64,000 bases of DNA from the NCBI RefSeq assembly GCF_015277735.1, contig NZ_JADHDA010000002.1:434001-498000 (forward strand), given 5' to 3'. A model generated the notes under the pieces. That model made no database searches. It saw nothing but the letters and a program-made list of their open reading frames with translations, and was not told the DNA's origin. Each line of letters starts with the position of its first letter. Position 1 is the stretch's first letter. The DNA comes from Psychrobacter sp. NG254. Its GTDB lineage: Bacteria; Pseudomonadota; Gammaproteobacteria; Pseudomonadales; Moraxellaceae. A program made the position numbers and the translations under genes. Positions 29,058 through 37,827 of this stretch are shown here, one piece after another.

Positions 29058-30083
29058 ATGACAAACTCAAAAATGACTGACGACGCTCCTACCCATGAAG
29101 CCCCTGCTATTTTTAATAGCAAAACACGCCCACAAAGCGCTGACGATGAGATTAGTAACTTCGGCAAGGTGAACTACCTTGAAGTGACACGCCATCAGCA
29201 CGACCAGCGTTTGGATAACTTTTTGCTGAACCGCTTAAAAGGGTTACCAAAACCGCATATCTACAAAATGATTCGCTCAGATGAGATACGCGTCAATAAT
29301 AAGCGCTGTAAAGCACACGATAGAGTACAGCGTGAAGACGTCGTACGTATCGCACCAGTGGTGCTTGCCACCCGCGAAAAGCCAATCATTAGCACTGAGT
29401 TTGCCAAAAGCTTGCTCGCCCGTGTGGTCTATGAAGACGATGGGTTACTCGTGCTAAATAAACCTTCTGGTATCGCTGTTCACGGCGGTAGTGGTTTGGA
29501 CTTTGGCGTGATTGAAGCCATGCGTGAAGTGACGGGTAAAAAATACCTAGAACTGATACATCGCATTGATAAAGACACATCAGGTCTGCTAATGATTTCC
29601 AAAAAACGCTCAACGCTCAAAGTGTTGCAGCAGCATTTGGTGGATAAGACCATTCAAAAGCACTATCTGTGTCTGGCAAAAGGACAACCGACGCTTAATG
29701 AGCAGCGTATCGATGCGTCATTGCTACGTTATACTGTCGCTAGTGGTGAACGCCGCGTCAAAGTAGATGCGCAAGACCCGCAATCCAAAGAAAGCCAGAC
29801 AGACATCGTTGTTCACGGTCGTTTTACGATTGCAGATCAGCCAGTGAGCTTGATTGAAGCCAAACCGTTAACCGGTCGTACGCATCAAATCCGTGTGCAT
29901 TTGGCTCATATCGGTCATGCTATCTTGGGCGATGATAAATACAACGTTCATGACAAATCAGGTGTTCATCGTCTATGTCTACATGCGTGGCGCTTAGACA
30001 TTCCAGGTTATAAGACCATCACTGCGCCATTGCCAGAAGAGATGGCAGATTGGTTGCCAGAGACCATTAAACTGCCTGAATAG
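29058..30083 (+). CDS. rluC: 23S rRNA pseudouridine synthase RluC
   Basis: Makes pseudouridines at 955, 2504 and 2580 of 23S rRNA in E. coli. The S4 RNA-binding domain is at about residues 50-110 (QRLDNFLLNRLKGLPKPHI). The catalytic motif HRIDKDTSG carries the nucleophile D171, and the later TGRTHQIRVH motif is conserved in the RluA family. Length 341 includes a short disordered N-terminal extension. No strong ribosome site is seen; ATG 29073 is an alternative start. Head-to-head placement with rne, as in E. coli and Pseudomonas, supports RluC over RluD. Confidence 0.93.
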   Translation: MTNSKMTDDAPTHEAPAIFNSKTRPQSADDEISNFGKVNYLEVTRHQHDQRLDNFLLNRLKGLPKPHIYKMIRSDEIRVNNKRCKAHDRVQREDVVRIAPVVLATREKPIISTEFAKSLLARVVYEDDGLLVLNKPSGIAVHGGSGLDFGVIEAMREVTGKKYLELIHRIDKDTSGLLMISKKRSTLKVLQQHLVDKTIQKHYLCLAKGQPTLNEQRIDASLLRYTVASGERRVKVDAQDPQSKESQTDIVVHGRFTIADQPVSLIEAKPLTGRTHQIRVHLAHIGHAILGDDKYNVHDKSGVHRLCLHAWRLDIPGYKTITAPLPEEMADWLPETIKLPE

Positions 30084-30127
30084 GTTTTCAAATTTAGGTT
30101 GTAAGCCAGAGCCTTTGTGTTATCCCT

Positions 30128-30172
30128 AAACGTCACGATACCTTATTGAATCAATAAGCCACCGTGACGTTT
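30128..30172 (+). terminator. Nested hairpin between rluC and the HAD gene, possible terminator
   Basis: Outer arms AAACGTCACG (30128-30137) and CGTGACGTTT (30163-30172) enclose an inner stem CTTATTGA/TCAATAAG (30142-30149, 30151-30158). Only a short T-tract follows, so it may be a partial terminator or a processing site rather than a full stop. Confidence 0.6.
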
Positions 30173-30214
30173 TGCTGTCTGCCATTTATTACTGTCATTC
30201 GTTAAGGTATATCC

Positions 30215-30940
30215 ATGACTAAATCAACGCCTATTAATGCCTCAGAACCTACCGTAAACGCTCAGCCAGTAGCAGAGTACTGCTTGGCTCACAAAACCCT
30301 TATTATTTTTGATTGGGATGGGACGTTGATGGATTCAATCGGCTTAATAGTTGATTCTATGCATGTGGCAGGAGAGGCGCATGGGTTCGAGACGACGGAT
30401 AAAGCCGTGCAGGACATTATCGGCCTAAGCCTAATGAAAGGTATCGAGATTTTATATCCGCAAGCAGATGAATCGCAAAAACTGGCCATTCAGCAGACCT
30501 ACGCAGATTACTATATTGCCAACAGTCACCGTACACCGCTTTTTGCACCGATAGAAGCTATGTTGCAGACTTTGCAGCAGCAGGGTAAAAAACTAGCGGT
30601 TGCCACGGGCAAAAAAAGAAAAGGGCTAGATCGGGTACTAGATGCTTCACAGAGTCATCAGTATTTTGTGATGACACGCTGCGCTGATGAGGCAGGCTCA
30701 AAACCGGATCCACAGATGCTGACTGAGATTTTGAATGATACGCAGCAGGAAATCTCAGATGCCGTGTTTATTGGTGATAGCATTTATGATATCCAGATGG
30801 CAACTGCACTCGGCATGACCAGTATAGCAGTCAATTATGGTACGGCATCTCATGCTGAACTTGCTGCGCAGCATCCTACTTATCAAGTAGAGACACCGCA
30901 AGCACTAGCGGATTTGTTGTGTGGGCACGAGTCTTTATGA
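30215..30940 (+). CDS. HAD-family phosphatase (phosphoglycolate phosphatase-like)
   Basis: Soluble HAD hydrolase of 241 residues. Motif I is FDWDGTLMDS with nucleophile D33 and acid D35. A helical cap (about residues 40-105) follows, motif II is VATGKKRKG, the motif III lysine is in SKPDP, and motif IV is FIGDSIYDIQMA. The cap type and overall shape match the Gph/PA2974-like group that often follows rluC in Pseudomonadales. AAGG lies 8 bases before the ATG. The natural substrate is not decided by sequence; a small phosphorylated metabolite such as phosphoglycolate is typical. A terminator follows at 30979. Confidence 0.88.
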   Translation: MTKSTPINASEPTVNAQPVAEYCLAHKTLIIFDWDGTLMDSIGLIVDSMHVAGEAHGFETTDKAVQDIIGLSLMKGIEILYPQADESQKLAIQQTYADYYIANSHRTPLFAPIEAMLQTLQQQGKKLAVATGKKRKGLDRVLDASQSHQYFVMTRCADEAGSKPDPQMLTEILNDTQQEISDAVFIGDSIYDIQMATALGMTSIAVNYGTASHAELAAQHPTYQVETPQALADLLCGHESL

Positions 30941-30978
30941 TAAAAAACAGACGTAGTAATCATAAAAGTAGCAGCCAT

Positions 30979-31016
30979 AAAAAAGGGTTTATCGCGATAA
31001 CGATAAACCTTTTTTT
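30979..31016. terminator. Bidirectional terminator between the HAD gene and engB
   Basis: A 16-bp stem with one G-U pair (30979-30994 and 31001-31016; core GGGTTTATCG) and a 6-base loop, with A-tract and T-tract ends. It serves both converging genes. Confidence 0.9.
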
Positions 31017-31063
31017 AGTTGAAGGCTATTTTAGAAGGTTTTTTTAATAGAAGATTAGGGTAT

Positions 31064-31819
31064 TTACTTGTCTTCTTTTTGAGCGCTGTCTTTTTCAATA
31101 GCCTCTTCTAACTCTTCGCCTTCTAATAACGCAAAAGAGGACTCAATAATTTTGTCGGCTTCGAGCTGATATTCATACCAGTTGCCCATAATACCGGCCA
31201 ACTCATCCAGACCTTCTTTTCTGAGTGCTGAAAATAGCTGAATGCTACAGTTCAACCCTAGCTCTTTTAGTCTTTTACGAGTGTTAAGCAATGCATTTTT
31301 AGAGGCACCATATTTCAATTTGTCTGCTTTAGTCAACAAGATATGAACAGGCAGTTCACCATCATTTGCCCAGCGTAGCATTTGCTCATCAAAGAATTTC
31401 AGTGGATGGCGAATATCCGTCATCAGTACCAAACCTGCAAGACTTGAGCGCGATACTAGGTATTCCTCTAGCTCTACCTGCCATTCTTTTTTCATCTCAA
31501 GCGGTACGGCGGCGTAGCCATAACCAGGCAAATCGACCAGTCTTCGGTCATTATCACCGATACTAAAAAAGTTAATCATCTGCGTACGGCCAGGGGTCTT
31601 AGAAGAGCGAGCCAGTTGGCGCTGATTGGTTAAGGCATTGATAGCAGAAGATTTGCCCGCGTTTGAGCGGCCAGCGAAGGCAACTTCTAGCCCCATATCA
31701 GGTGGGCAAAGACGAAAAGTAGGTGCTGACATCAAAAATTCTGTTTGCTGAATTTTTTGACGGGATTTGGTGTTGAACACCGCATGTTCGGCGGCAACAT
31801 CTGTAAACGGGGTATTCAT
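31064..31819 (-). CDS. engB: Ribosome-assembly GTPase EngB (YihA/YsxC)
   Basis: Essential-type GTPase for assembly of the 50S subunit. G1 is GRSNAGKSS (residues 50-58), G2 lies around the conserved TPGRTQ, G3 is DLPGYGYA and G4 is TKADK. The core matches the usual 200 residues. The product is 251 long because of an N-terminal extension of about 24 residues and an acidic C-terminal tail (about residues 225-251). It is a single gene divergent from the cytochrome c5 gene, as in Pseudomonas, where engB lies beside cytochrome c4 genes. Confidence 0.94.
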   Translation of the reverse strand: MNTPFTDVAAEHAVFNTKSRQKIQQTEFLMSAPTFRLCPPDMGLEVAFAGRSNAGKSSAINALTNQRQLARSSKTPGRTQMINFFSIGDNDRRLVDLPGYGYAAVPLEMKKEWQVELEEYLVSRSSLAGLVLMTDIRHPLKFFDEQMLRWANDGELPVHILLTKADKLKYGASKNALLNTRKRLKELGLNCSIQLFSALRKEGLDELAGIMGNWYEYQLEADKIIESSFALLEGEELEEAIEKDSAQKEDK

Positions 31820-32162
31820 AAATGGCTCATTAATCTTAAAAAATTGGATACAGTTGTAACGTTTTAATCAGCTGATAATTCACGGTAGCGGTCTACATCA
31901 GACAGCTTATAAAAGCAGCTATTTTACATTAACGGCTATTCTATACCATTACCTGTCTTACTTATTGAAATAACTGCAATTAGCGTCATATAAATAGTAG
32001 GATAACATTAAAATTGCGCATTCATCAGCACAAGTTTTGGGCATTAACAAAGCCTTATCCAATTTACCTATATTTGCATGACATATATTGTTACAATATT
32101 TGATAAGAGATACTTATTAGAACGATGGATTAGACACGTGAAATATCACGAGGAGGTGCTCC
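31820..32162. other. Divergent non-coding region between engB and the cytochrome c5 gene
   Basis: 343 bases with no gene. A 15-base palindrome ATATTGTTACAATAT at 32085-32099, some 65-75 bases before the cytochrome gene, is the only ordered element; it does not match the FNR/Anr consensus. Promoters for both genes must lie here but are not clear by eye. Confidence 0.45.
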
Positions 32163-32498
32163 ATGTTTGCAATCAATAGACTGCTTAGCAAAAGTTATCG
32201 CGCTGTCACCGCTGGCGTTGCTACGGTACTGATTAGTGGTGCTATGGCAGGCAGTGCAGGTGCTGCTGATATTGCCAAGACCTACGACAACTCATGCGCT
32301 GTTTGTCATGATAGCGGTGCGCTAAATGCTATCAAAAAAGGCGATAGTGCAAAATGGCAGCAACTTATCAAACAAAAAAGCATGCCGACCCTCATTAAAT
32401 CCGTCAAATCAGGTATGCCTCAGATGCCAGCGGGCGGTCTATGCAATAAGTGCAGCGACAACGATTATCGCCAGTTGATTGAATACATGAGTGAATAA
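32163..32498 (+). CDS. Cytochrome c5-like periplasmic electron carrier
   Basis: 111 residues with a signal peptide ending at AGA near residue 34. One haem site CAVCH (C45, C48, H49) is present, with Met85 or Met88 in GMPQMPAGG as the likely sixth ligand. A CNKC pair (C94, C97) just after it is the extra disulfide typical of cytochrome c5. AGGAGG at 32151-32156 gives a strong start. It would carry electrons between the bc1-type complex and terminal oxidases or other periplasmic reductases. Followed by the dihaem cytochrome c4 gene. Confidence 0.9.
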   Translation: MFAINRLLSKSYRAVTAGVATVLISGAMAGSAGAADIAKTYDNSCAVCHDSGALNAIKKGDSAKWQQLIKQKSMPTLIKSVKSGMPQMPAGGLCNKCSDNDYRQLIEYMSE

Positions 32499-32808
32499 TC
32501 TAACGCTTGAATATACCTTGATAGAGCATCAGATTTATTGTTTATATATGATTTCTGCTTTCGCTTGGTAATGTAACGCATGTTGTTAGAAAACTGATGG
32601 ATACTGCGATTAAGTAGGCAAATGATACAAAGTCTTGCTATAATAATCGAAAATAAACCCTGATATTAGTAAGTACTTTCAGACTGCTTGTGTGCAAGAG
32701 CCTAAAATATAATCCGTCCTATCTTATAAAGAGGACGCTTTTACTGGGTATCTTATTAGTGCAACCGTTCTAGATAATGCTTACACCGAGCTAGTAGGAT
32801 TTGTATCA
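32499..32808 (+). promoter_or_regulatory. Upstream region of the cytochrome c4 gene with a TATAAT box
   Basis: 310 non-coding bases. TATAAT at 32708-32713 is a good -10 candidate, but the matching -35 is weak (TGCTTG at 32685-32690, spacing 17). This leaves a leader of about 90 bases. No terminator hairpin for the cytochrome c5 gene is evident. Confidence 0.35.
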
Positions 32809-33477
32809 ATGAAAAAGTTAATCGCTGCTGCCAGCTTATGCGTTGCAAGTTTCAGCGTACAAGCTGCTATTGTTGTTCCTGAGTATGATGTTAATGCAGG
32901 TCAAAAAATTGCAGAAACTGTTTGTGCTGCTTGTCATGGTCTTAATGGGGTCAGTATTGTTCCTGCGCAGCCTAACCTTGGCGGCCAAAATGTAAAGTAT
33001 CTCTACAAACAGTTGGTCAACTTTAAAGCAGGCTATCGCAAAAACGGTATCATGCAATCACAGGTTGCCAATTTGTCTCAGCAAGATTTGGCCAATGTGG
33101 CAGGCTATTATTCTAGCCAAGCGTCTTGGGGTGTCGGTTACGGCAACCCTGCGACTAACCAAGCAGCCACTAAGCTATTTCTAGGCGGTGATAAATCACG
33201 CGGTGTGATTGGTTGTGCTGGTTGCCATGGTCCAGATGCTGCGGGTAACACCTGGGCTGCATTTCCAAAGCTTGGCGGACAGCATGCACAGTACATCTCC
33301 ACTCAGTTAAAGCTTTTCCGTGCCGCTGGGCGTGTTGATGATATCGCTAGCGATGATCAAAAACGAGTCAACGATGCTGCCAAAGAAGGCGAGATGGGCA
33401 TGATGCAGACAGTCGCATCAAAACTATCAGACAATGATATTCGCATTTTGGCAGACTATGTGAGCGCCATTCATTAA
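32809..33477 (+). CDS. Dihaem cytochrome c4
   Basis: 222 residues with signal peptide (cleavage after VQA, residue 19) and two haem sites: CAACH (C39, C42, H43) and CAGCH (C136, C139, H140). The two halves are related, as in cytochrome c4, a membrane-associated periplasmic dihaem carrier that feeds cbb3-type or similar oxidases. Length is normal for the family. It sits near engB, the same neighbourhood as in Pseudomonas. A GC-rich terminator follows at 33568. Confidence 0.93.
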   Translation: MKKLIAAASLCVASFSVQAAIVVPEYDVNAGQKIAETVCAACHGLNGVSIVPAQPNLGGQNVKYLYKQLVNFKAGYRKNGIMQSQVANLSQQDLANVAGYYSSQASWGVGYGNPATNQAATKLFLGGDKSRGVIGCAGCHGPDAAGNTWAAFPKLGGQHAQYISTQLKLFRAAGRVDDIASDDQKRVNDAAKEGEMGMMQTVASKLSDNDIRILADYVSAIH

Positions 33478-33567
33478 TTGAATAGCCTCTATGATACCTA
33501 TCTGGTGCTTATTTTGTTGGCAAAGCCACTAAGCACTGTATCGCATGTGAATCACGTCTGAACCACT

Positions 33568-33590
33568 AAACCCCGATTTCGGGGTTTTTT
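33568..33590 (+). terminator. Intrinsic terminator of the cytochrome c4 gene
   Basis: Stem AAACCCCG/CGGGGTTT (33568-33575, 33580-33587) with a 4-base loop, then a T-tract. Confidence 0.93.
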
Positions 33591-33729
33591 CATAACTGTA
33601 TGTCCCTTATATTAAGCAGACAATATGCAGATGAATTCATTTACAGAGGTTAATGATGACACGCGTTAATCATTGCTCTGTATAATTATAAATTATCGTT
33701 ATTTACTTTAGATCGTTTGGATTGAAATT

Positions 33730-34863
33730 ATGATGATCCGTTATGCTTCTTATTTTATCGCAGCATTATTACCACTGCTGCTATTTCGTTGGTTTGCACC
33801 AGCATCCATCGGCGAGATTGATTTTTGGTTGCTGTGGCTAGTGGCAATGGTCTTGGTCGCGCTGCCAGTTGTTTATGCTGAGATTGCATTGGCGTATCGC
33901 AGTGTCGAGGGACCTGTCGCTGGTATGCAAAAGCTGACTCGTGAAGCCGATGCGAGCCCAGTATGGCGCAGCTTTGGCTGGCTTGCGGCATTGGTATCTA
34001 TCACTATTGCCGCATTGGTCATATCGGGTGCTAGCACAGGCATCTTAGCTGCGTTGACTGAGCTCAATAGCGCACCTAGCATTCCCAGCTTTGCAGTGGC
34101 AGCTGGCCTTATGGTTATTACGGTATTACTGAGCTTGCTTGGCGTCGCCCCTTTACCTATTGGGCTTGGGCTCATGGTCATAGGACTACTACTGGGCATT
34201 GCCAATGGTATACCCCATATTGCTTTTGCCATGACGGGTATTAGCTTGACCGAATGGGCACGCGCAGTCGCCCTAGCATTGGTCAGTGTTGGTGCGGGTA
34301 CAGGGTTATATTGGTTTGGTCAAAACTTAGTCAGCAAGCAAACCGTCACAGCGGTCGCAGACGATAGCCAACAAGCAAAAAGCAGGGCGGCTACCCGTGA
34401 GTATCGCGCTACTAAGCTGGTATTACCGATTTGGATATTACAGCTGCTGATAGGCGTCGTGGCTTTATTCCTCAGTGGGATGGTATTACCATCGATTGGG
34501 CAATTGCTGTACTGGGTAGGGGTGTTATTCGTTGCCAGTTACTTATTACATTATAGTACCCAACAGTTAACGCATAAGTTTGGGCTATTGGTTAGCTTGA
34601 TAATCACGTTTGCCTTAGCCTTGCTATTAGTGATGGCGATTCCAACAACATGGCTAGTCAGTCTCTTGGTTATTATTAGCAGCATTGCCGTACTACTGTT
34701 ATCAGTGTTTGCAGGGTGGCAGATGAAAATCAGTCATTTACGTAAGTCACTGAATTTTGGTAGTGAAGCGTTCTATAATCTGTGGCGGATAGCGATACGC
34801 TTGATTGTTCCGTTGGCACTCATATTGGCATTAATAGGCTGGGTGATGCAGTGGTTGAGCTAA
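33730..34863 (+). CDS. Polytopic membrane protein resembling the sodium:neurotransmitter symporter family
   Basis: 377 residues with about ten or eleven hydrophobic segments and short loops, so an inner-membrane transporter-like protein. The stretch around EGPVAGMQKLTREADASPV followed by WRSFGWLAAL resembles the region after TM2 of bacterial SNF/NSS transporters, but the protein is shorter than the usual 450-plus residues. The match is by eye and family assignment is tentative; the substrate is unknown. It overlaps possible GTG starts of rnfH and is probably cotranscribed with it. In Pseudomonas the place upstream of rnfH is held by ratA instead. Confidence 0.6.
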   Translation: MMIRYASYFIAALLPLLLFRWFAPASIGEIDFWLLWLVAMVLVALPVVYAEIALAYRSVEGPVAGMQKLTREADASPVWRSFGWLAALVSITIAALVISGASTGILAALTELNSAPSIPSFAVAAGLMVITVLLSLLGVAPLPIGLGLMVIGLLLGIANGIPHIAFAMTGISLTEWARAVALALVSVGAGTGLYWFGQNLVSKQTVTAVADDSQQAKSRAATREYRATKLVLPIWILQLLIGVVALFLSGMVLPSIGQLLYWVGVLFVASYLLHYSTQQLTHKFGLLVSLIITFALALLLVMAIPTTWLVSLLVIISSIAVLLLSVFAGWQMKISHLRKSLNFGSEAFYNLWRIAIRLIVPLALILALIGWVMQWLS

Positions 34864-34904
34864 CAAGCGTGAATACGGCACAATATGCTGAGCAGAGTGC
34901 GCTG

Positions 34905-35213
34905 ATGACAGTATATTTGGCCTATGCTGAAGATGAGCAGCGCCAGCATTATTTGTCTTTACAGGTCAGTCATGGTACCAGCTTATACGCAGCGTTGGCG
35001 CAAGCAGGATGGCTTGAGAAATTTGCAGAATTGGAAAAGTGGTGTGAGCAGGTCATAGATGTGGCTACACCAACTGCCAAACGCTGGCACGTCGGCATCT
35101 ATGCGCAGAAACAACCGCTGAGCTATGTATTACAGCCATCTGATCGCATAGAGGTGTATCGCAGTTTGAGCGCTGATCCGATGTCTCAGCGCAAAAACAA
35201 ATCTCGCAGTTGA
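34905..35213 (+). CDS. rnfH: RnfH family (UPF0125) ubiquitin-fold protein
   Basis: About 103 residues. MTVYLAYAEDEQ at the start and PSDRIEVYRSLSADPMSQR near the end match the beta-grasp RnfH/YfjF family (E. coli DRVEIYRPLIADPKELR). Its biochemical role is unclear; in E. coli it is encoded with ratA. ATG 34905 is chosen because it aligns with the family start, but in-frame GTG codons at 34851 and 34869 could extend it into or near the upstream gene; no clear ribosome site decides. It converges with bamE with only 26 bases between, matching the rnfH-bamE neighbourhood of E. coli and Pseudomonas. Confidence 0.82.
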   Translation: MTVYLAYAEDEQRQHYLSLQVSHGTSLYAALAQAGWLEKFAELEKWCEQVIDVATPTAKRWHVGIYAQKQPLSYVLQPSDRIEVYRSLSADPMSQRKNKSRS

Positions 35214-35239
35214 GTCGCTAGATTGATAAGTAGGATTTG

Positions 35240-35644
35240 TTACGAGGCTGGTAGACTTTCCATGCCTTCAATACGTGTCACCAAGCCATTATTATCAAAG
35301 TAGACCACCAAATGCTGACTAGCATTTTTAACATCAGCAATGCCTTTGCGGCTACCTTCTGTTCCTGCTTTATAATCATAGATATAATCCCAGCGCTTAG
35401 GTTCAAGCGTGTCTTTAATCGCTGGGCTACCCAAAATATAAAGCACTTGGTTCTGATTCATACCCACTTGCAGCTTTTGCGCTTGGACTTGAGTAATGGC
35501 CGTGCCTTGCGGCAAATCAATCTTATAAACACTCAATAATGAGCAGCCAGACATAGCGACAGTAGCGCTAAGCATACTGGTGATGGCAAGGGTGCGCAAT
35601 GTACTTGCATGGCTTAACGGACGAAAATTTAATGTCTTTATCAT
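35240..35644 (-). CDS. bamE: Outer membrane assembly lipoprotein BamE (SmpA/OmlA)
   Basis: Small lipoprotein of the BAM complex, which inserts beta-barrel proteins into the outer membrane. The signal peptide ends in AMSGC, so C34 is lipidated. The mature part has the BamE fold with VGMNQNQVLYILGSP and KRWDYIYDY. The open frame reaches back to 35773, but the added residues do not look like a signal peptide, so ATG 35644 is preferred; ATG 35659 is an alternative. Divergent from fur, the classic omlA-fur arrangement of Pseudomonadales, and convergent with rnfH. Confidence 0.92.
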   Translation of the reverse strand: MIKTLNFRPLSHASTLRTLAITSMLSATVAMSGCSLLSVYKIDLPQGTAITQVQAQKLQVGMNQNQVLYILGSPAIKDTLEPKRWDYIYDYKAGTEGSRKGIADVKNASQHLVVYFDNNGLVTRIEGMESLPAS

Positions 35645-35986
35645 GGTAAGATGACTCATAAGAAATGAATTAGGTGCGGCCGAATCTAGATGGTACGAGT
35701 GTGGCCGACAATCTTGGACAAATGATACGTCATTTACTTGCAATTGCCTACCACTTAAGACATTATTTACCAAACACCCTCTAATCGATTGGGTTATTTA
35801 TATTTTAAATTCATGGGCTTGCATTGAGATAACTTGGAAAATAATAAAAGAAATGCTCGCACAGATTCAGTCGATTTGATAGCGTGAACACATGTGATAT
35901 TTGTCAAAAAACAAGTATCAGGGATTATTTATCTCATATTTTTTGGGTTTTTATTTATTAAGACTGTTACAGTCAAAAGGAATATT
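35645..35986. other. Divergent promoter region of bamE and fur
   Basis: 342 bases without a gene, if the short starts of bamE and fur are right. No clear 19-bp Fur box is visible, so autoregulation of fur cannot be read from it. The AAAAGGA ribosome site of fur lies at 35976-35982. Confidence 0.45.
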
Positions 35987-36421
35987 ATGGCTTCTTTTAC
36001 CAATCAAGATTTACGCAGAGCAGGGTTAAAGGTCACGTTACCCCGTATCAAAATTCTAGAGCTGCTTGAAAGCGCAGAACTGCATCATATGAGTGCAGAA
36101 GAAGTTTATAAAGCACTGATCGAGCAAGGCGAAGACGTTGGATTAGCGACGGTATATCGTGTACTGACACAGTTCGAGCAAGCGGGTATCGTTGAGCGTC
36201 ACAACTTTGAAAACAATCTATCTGTGTTTGAGATTACCCAAGAAGAACATCATGACCATCTGGTTTGTGATGTTTGTGGCAAAATTATTGAGTTTCACAA
36301 TGAGGTGATTGAAGAAGAGCAGCTCAAAGTGGCAGAAAAACATGGCTTTAAACTATCAGGCCATTCATTAGTATTATATGGTATCTGTGCCGATCAAGCC
36401 TGTAGAGACAGTGCTAGATAG
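35987..36421 (+). CDS. fur: Ferric uptake regulator Fur
   Basis: Iron-responsive DNA-binding repressor of 144 residues. The N-terminal winged helix includes RRAGLKVTLPRIKILELLES and SAEEVYKAL. The metal-binding region has HHDHLVCDVCGKIIEF, with the HDH triad and the C-x2-C, plus a second cysteine pair (GICADQACR) near the end. The open frame begins at 35894 but ATG 35987 has AAAAGGA five to six bases before it and starts the conserved sequence. Head-to-head with bamE as in Pseudomonas. Distinguished from Zur by overall similarity and by the neighbourhood. Confidence 0.95.
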   Translation: MASFTNQDLRRAGLKVTLPRIKILELLESAELHHMSAEEVYKALIEQGEDVGLATVYRVLTQFEQAGIVERHNFENNLSVFEITQEEHHDHLVCDVCGKIIEFHNEVIEEEQLKVAEKHGFKLSGHSLVLYGICADQACRDSAR

Positions 36422-36500
36422 AGACAGTACTAAATCAACATGTGAAGCCATTTATTTTCCTGATGCTATCTCTCATATGTCTTAAAGTTCTTTTTGTAGC

Positions 36501-36534
36501 AAAAAGCCCTCATTATTGATAATGAGGGCTTTTT
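36501..36534. terminator. Bidirectional terminator between fur and pilU
   Basis: A perfect 15-bp stem (AAAAAGCCCTCATTA at 36501-36515, inverse at 36520-36534) with a 4-base loop and A/T tracts at both ends. Confidence 0.94.
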
Positions 36535-36571
36535 ATTATTTTTACTATAAGACTGCGGCAAGCTCAATAGT

Positions 36572-37693
36572 CTAGCTGACATCTAATGACAAGCTATCAG
36601 CACCCTCATCTAAATTGGCATTACCATTTTTGCTGCTCAGTTTAATCTTGAGACGTAAGTCGTTAGGGGAGTCTGCATGCAGAATGGCTTCTTTATAGGT
36701 AATCTCTCCTTGCTCATACAAATCAAACAGTGCTTGGTCAAAGGTTTGCATGCCACTATCTCGTGAGCGCGTCATGACGTCTTTGATCTCGTGCACTTCA
36801 CCTTTGCGGATATAATCACTAATCAGTTGTGAGTTTAATAAGATCTCAATAGCAGCACGTCGACTTTTGCCATCAGGGGCTGGTATCAGCTGCTGAGCAA
36901 TAATAGCCTGCAAGTTCAATGACAGATCCATAAACAACTGATTGTGACGACTGGTCTCGAAAAAGTGAATGATACGGTCGATCGCTTGGTTGGCATTATT
37001 GGCATGGAGAGTGGCAAACACCAAGTGACCGGTTTCTGCATATTGAATCGCATAGCTCATGACCTCACGATTACGAATCTCACCGATTAAGATCACATCA
37101 GGGGCTTGGCGTAGAGTATTTTTTAGACCCGCTTCAAATGAATGTGTGTCGATACCGACTTCGCGTTGGGTAATGATACAGCCGCGATGCTTATGGATAA
37201 ATTCAATGGGGTCTTCTATGGTAATAATATGACCATGAGAGTTTTGGTTGCGATGCCCTATCATGGAGGCTAGCGTCGTCGATTTACCGGTACCTGTTGC
37301 CCCGACCAATAAAATAATACCTCGCTTTTTCATGCATAAATCTTTGAGCGACGGCGGTAAGCGTAATTCTTCCATGGTTGGAATTTTGTTTTCGATTTTC
37401 CGTAAAATCATACCTGCCATATCACGTTGTATAAAGGCACTGACTCGAAACCGCGCTTGCTGCGCTTCATCAGCGATAGCAAACTGACACTCGTTGGTCT
37501 CTTCAAACTCTGTTCTTTGGCTTGGGGTCATGACACCCTTAACCAATCTCATCGTTTGCTCGGCACTCAGAGGCGTTTTACCAACGGGTAAAATTTTTCC
37601 ATTCACCTTCATGGAAGGTGCTACATCTGCTGTAATAAAAAGGTCAGAACCATTTTTATTGATCATTAGCTGCAATAGTTTATCAATGTCCAT
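36572..37693 (-). CDS. pilU: Type IV pilus retraction ATPase paralogue PilU
   Basis: Hexameric ATPase of the PilT/VirB11 family, 373 residues. Walker A GATGTGKST is at residues 131-139; the Asp box and Walker B lie around TIEDPIEFIHKH and VILIGEIR, and the His box in TGHLVFATLHANN. PilU assists PilT in retracting pili and in twitching, but cannot retract alone. It lies 134 bases after pilT and points the same way, which separates it from pilT itself; its C-terminal tail is also longer and acidic. A terminator shared with fur follows. Confidence 0.94.
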   Translation of the reverse strand: MDIDKLLQLMINKNGSDLFITADVAPSMKVNGKILPVGKTPLSAEQTMRLVKGVMTPSQRTEFEETNECQFAIADEAQQARFRVSAFIQRDMAGMILRKIENKIPTMEELRLPPSLKDLCMKKRGIILLVGATGTGKSTTLASMIGHRNQNSHGHIITIEDPIEFIHKHRGCIITQREVGIDTHSFEAGLKNTLRQAPDVILIGEIRNREVMSYAIQYAETGHLVFATLHANNANQAIDRIIHFFETSRHNQLFMDLSLNLQAIIAQQLIPAPDGKSRRAAIEILLNSQLISDYIRKGEVHEIKDVMTRSRDSGMQTFDQALFDLYEQGEITYKEAILHADSPNDLRLKIKLSSKNGNANLDEGADSLSLDVS

Positions 37694-37827
37694 ATCGTAC
37701 CTGCATGTGTCGTCAGTCGATCAAAAATGATTTAAAATCGTATTGTGAATAGAAGCAATTAATAGTAAAACACAATCCATTTTGTCTTTTCTAATATTTA
37801 AAACGGTCTCTATCTTTGATGCCAATG

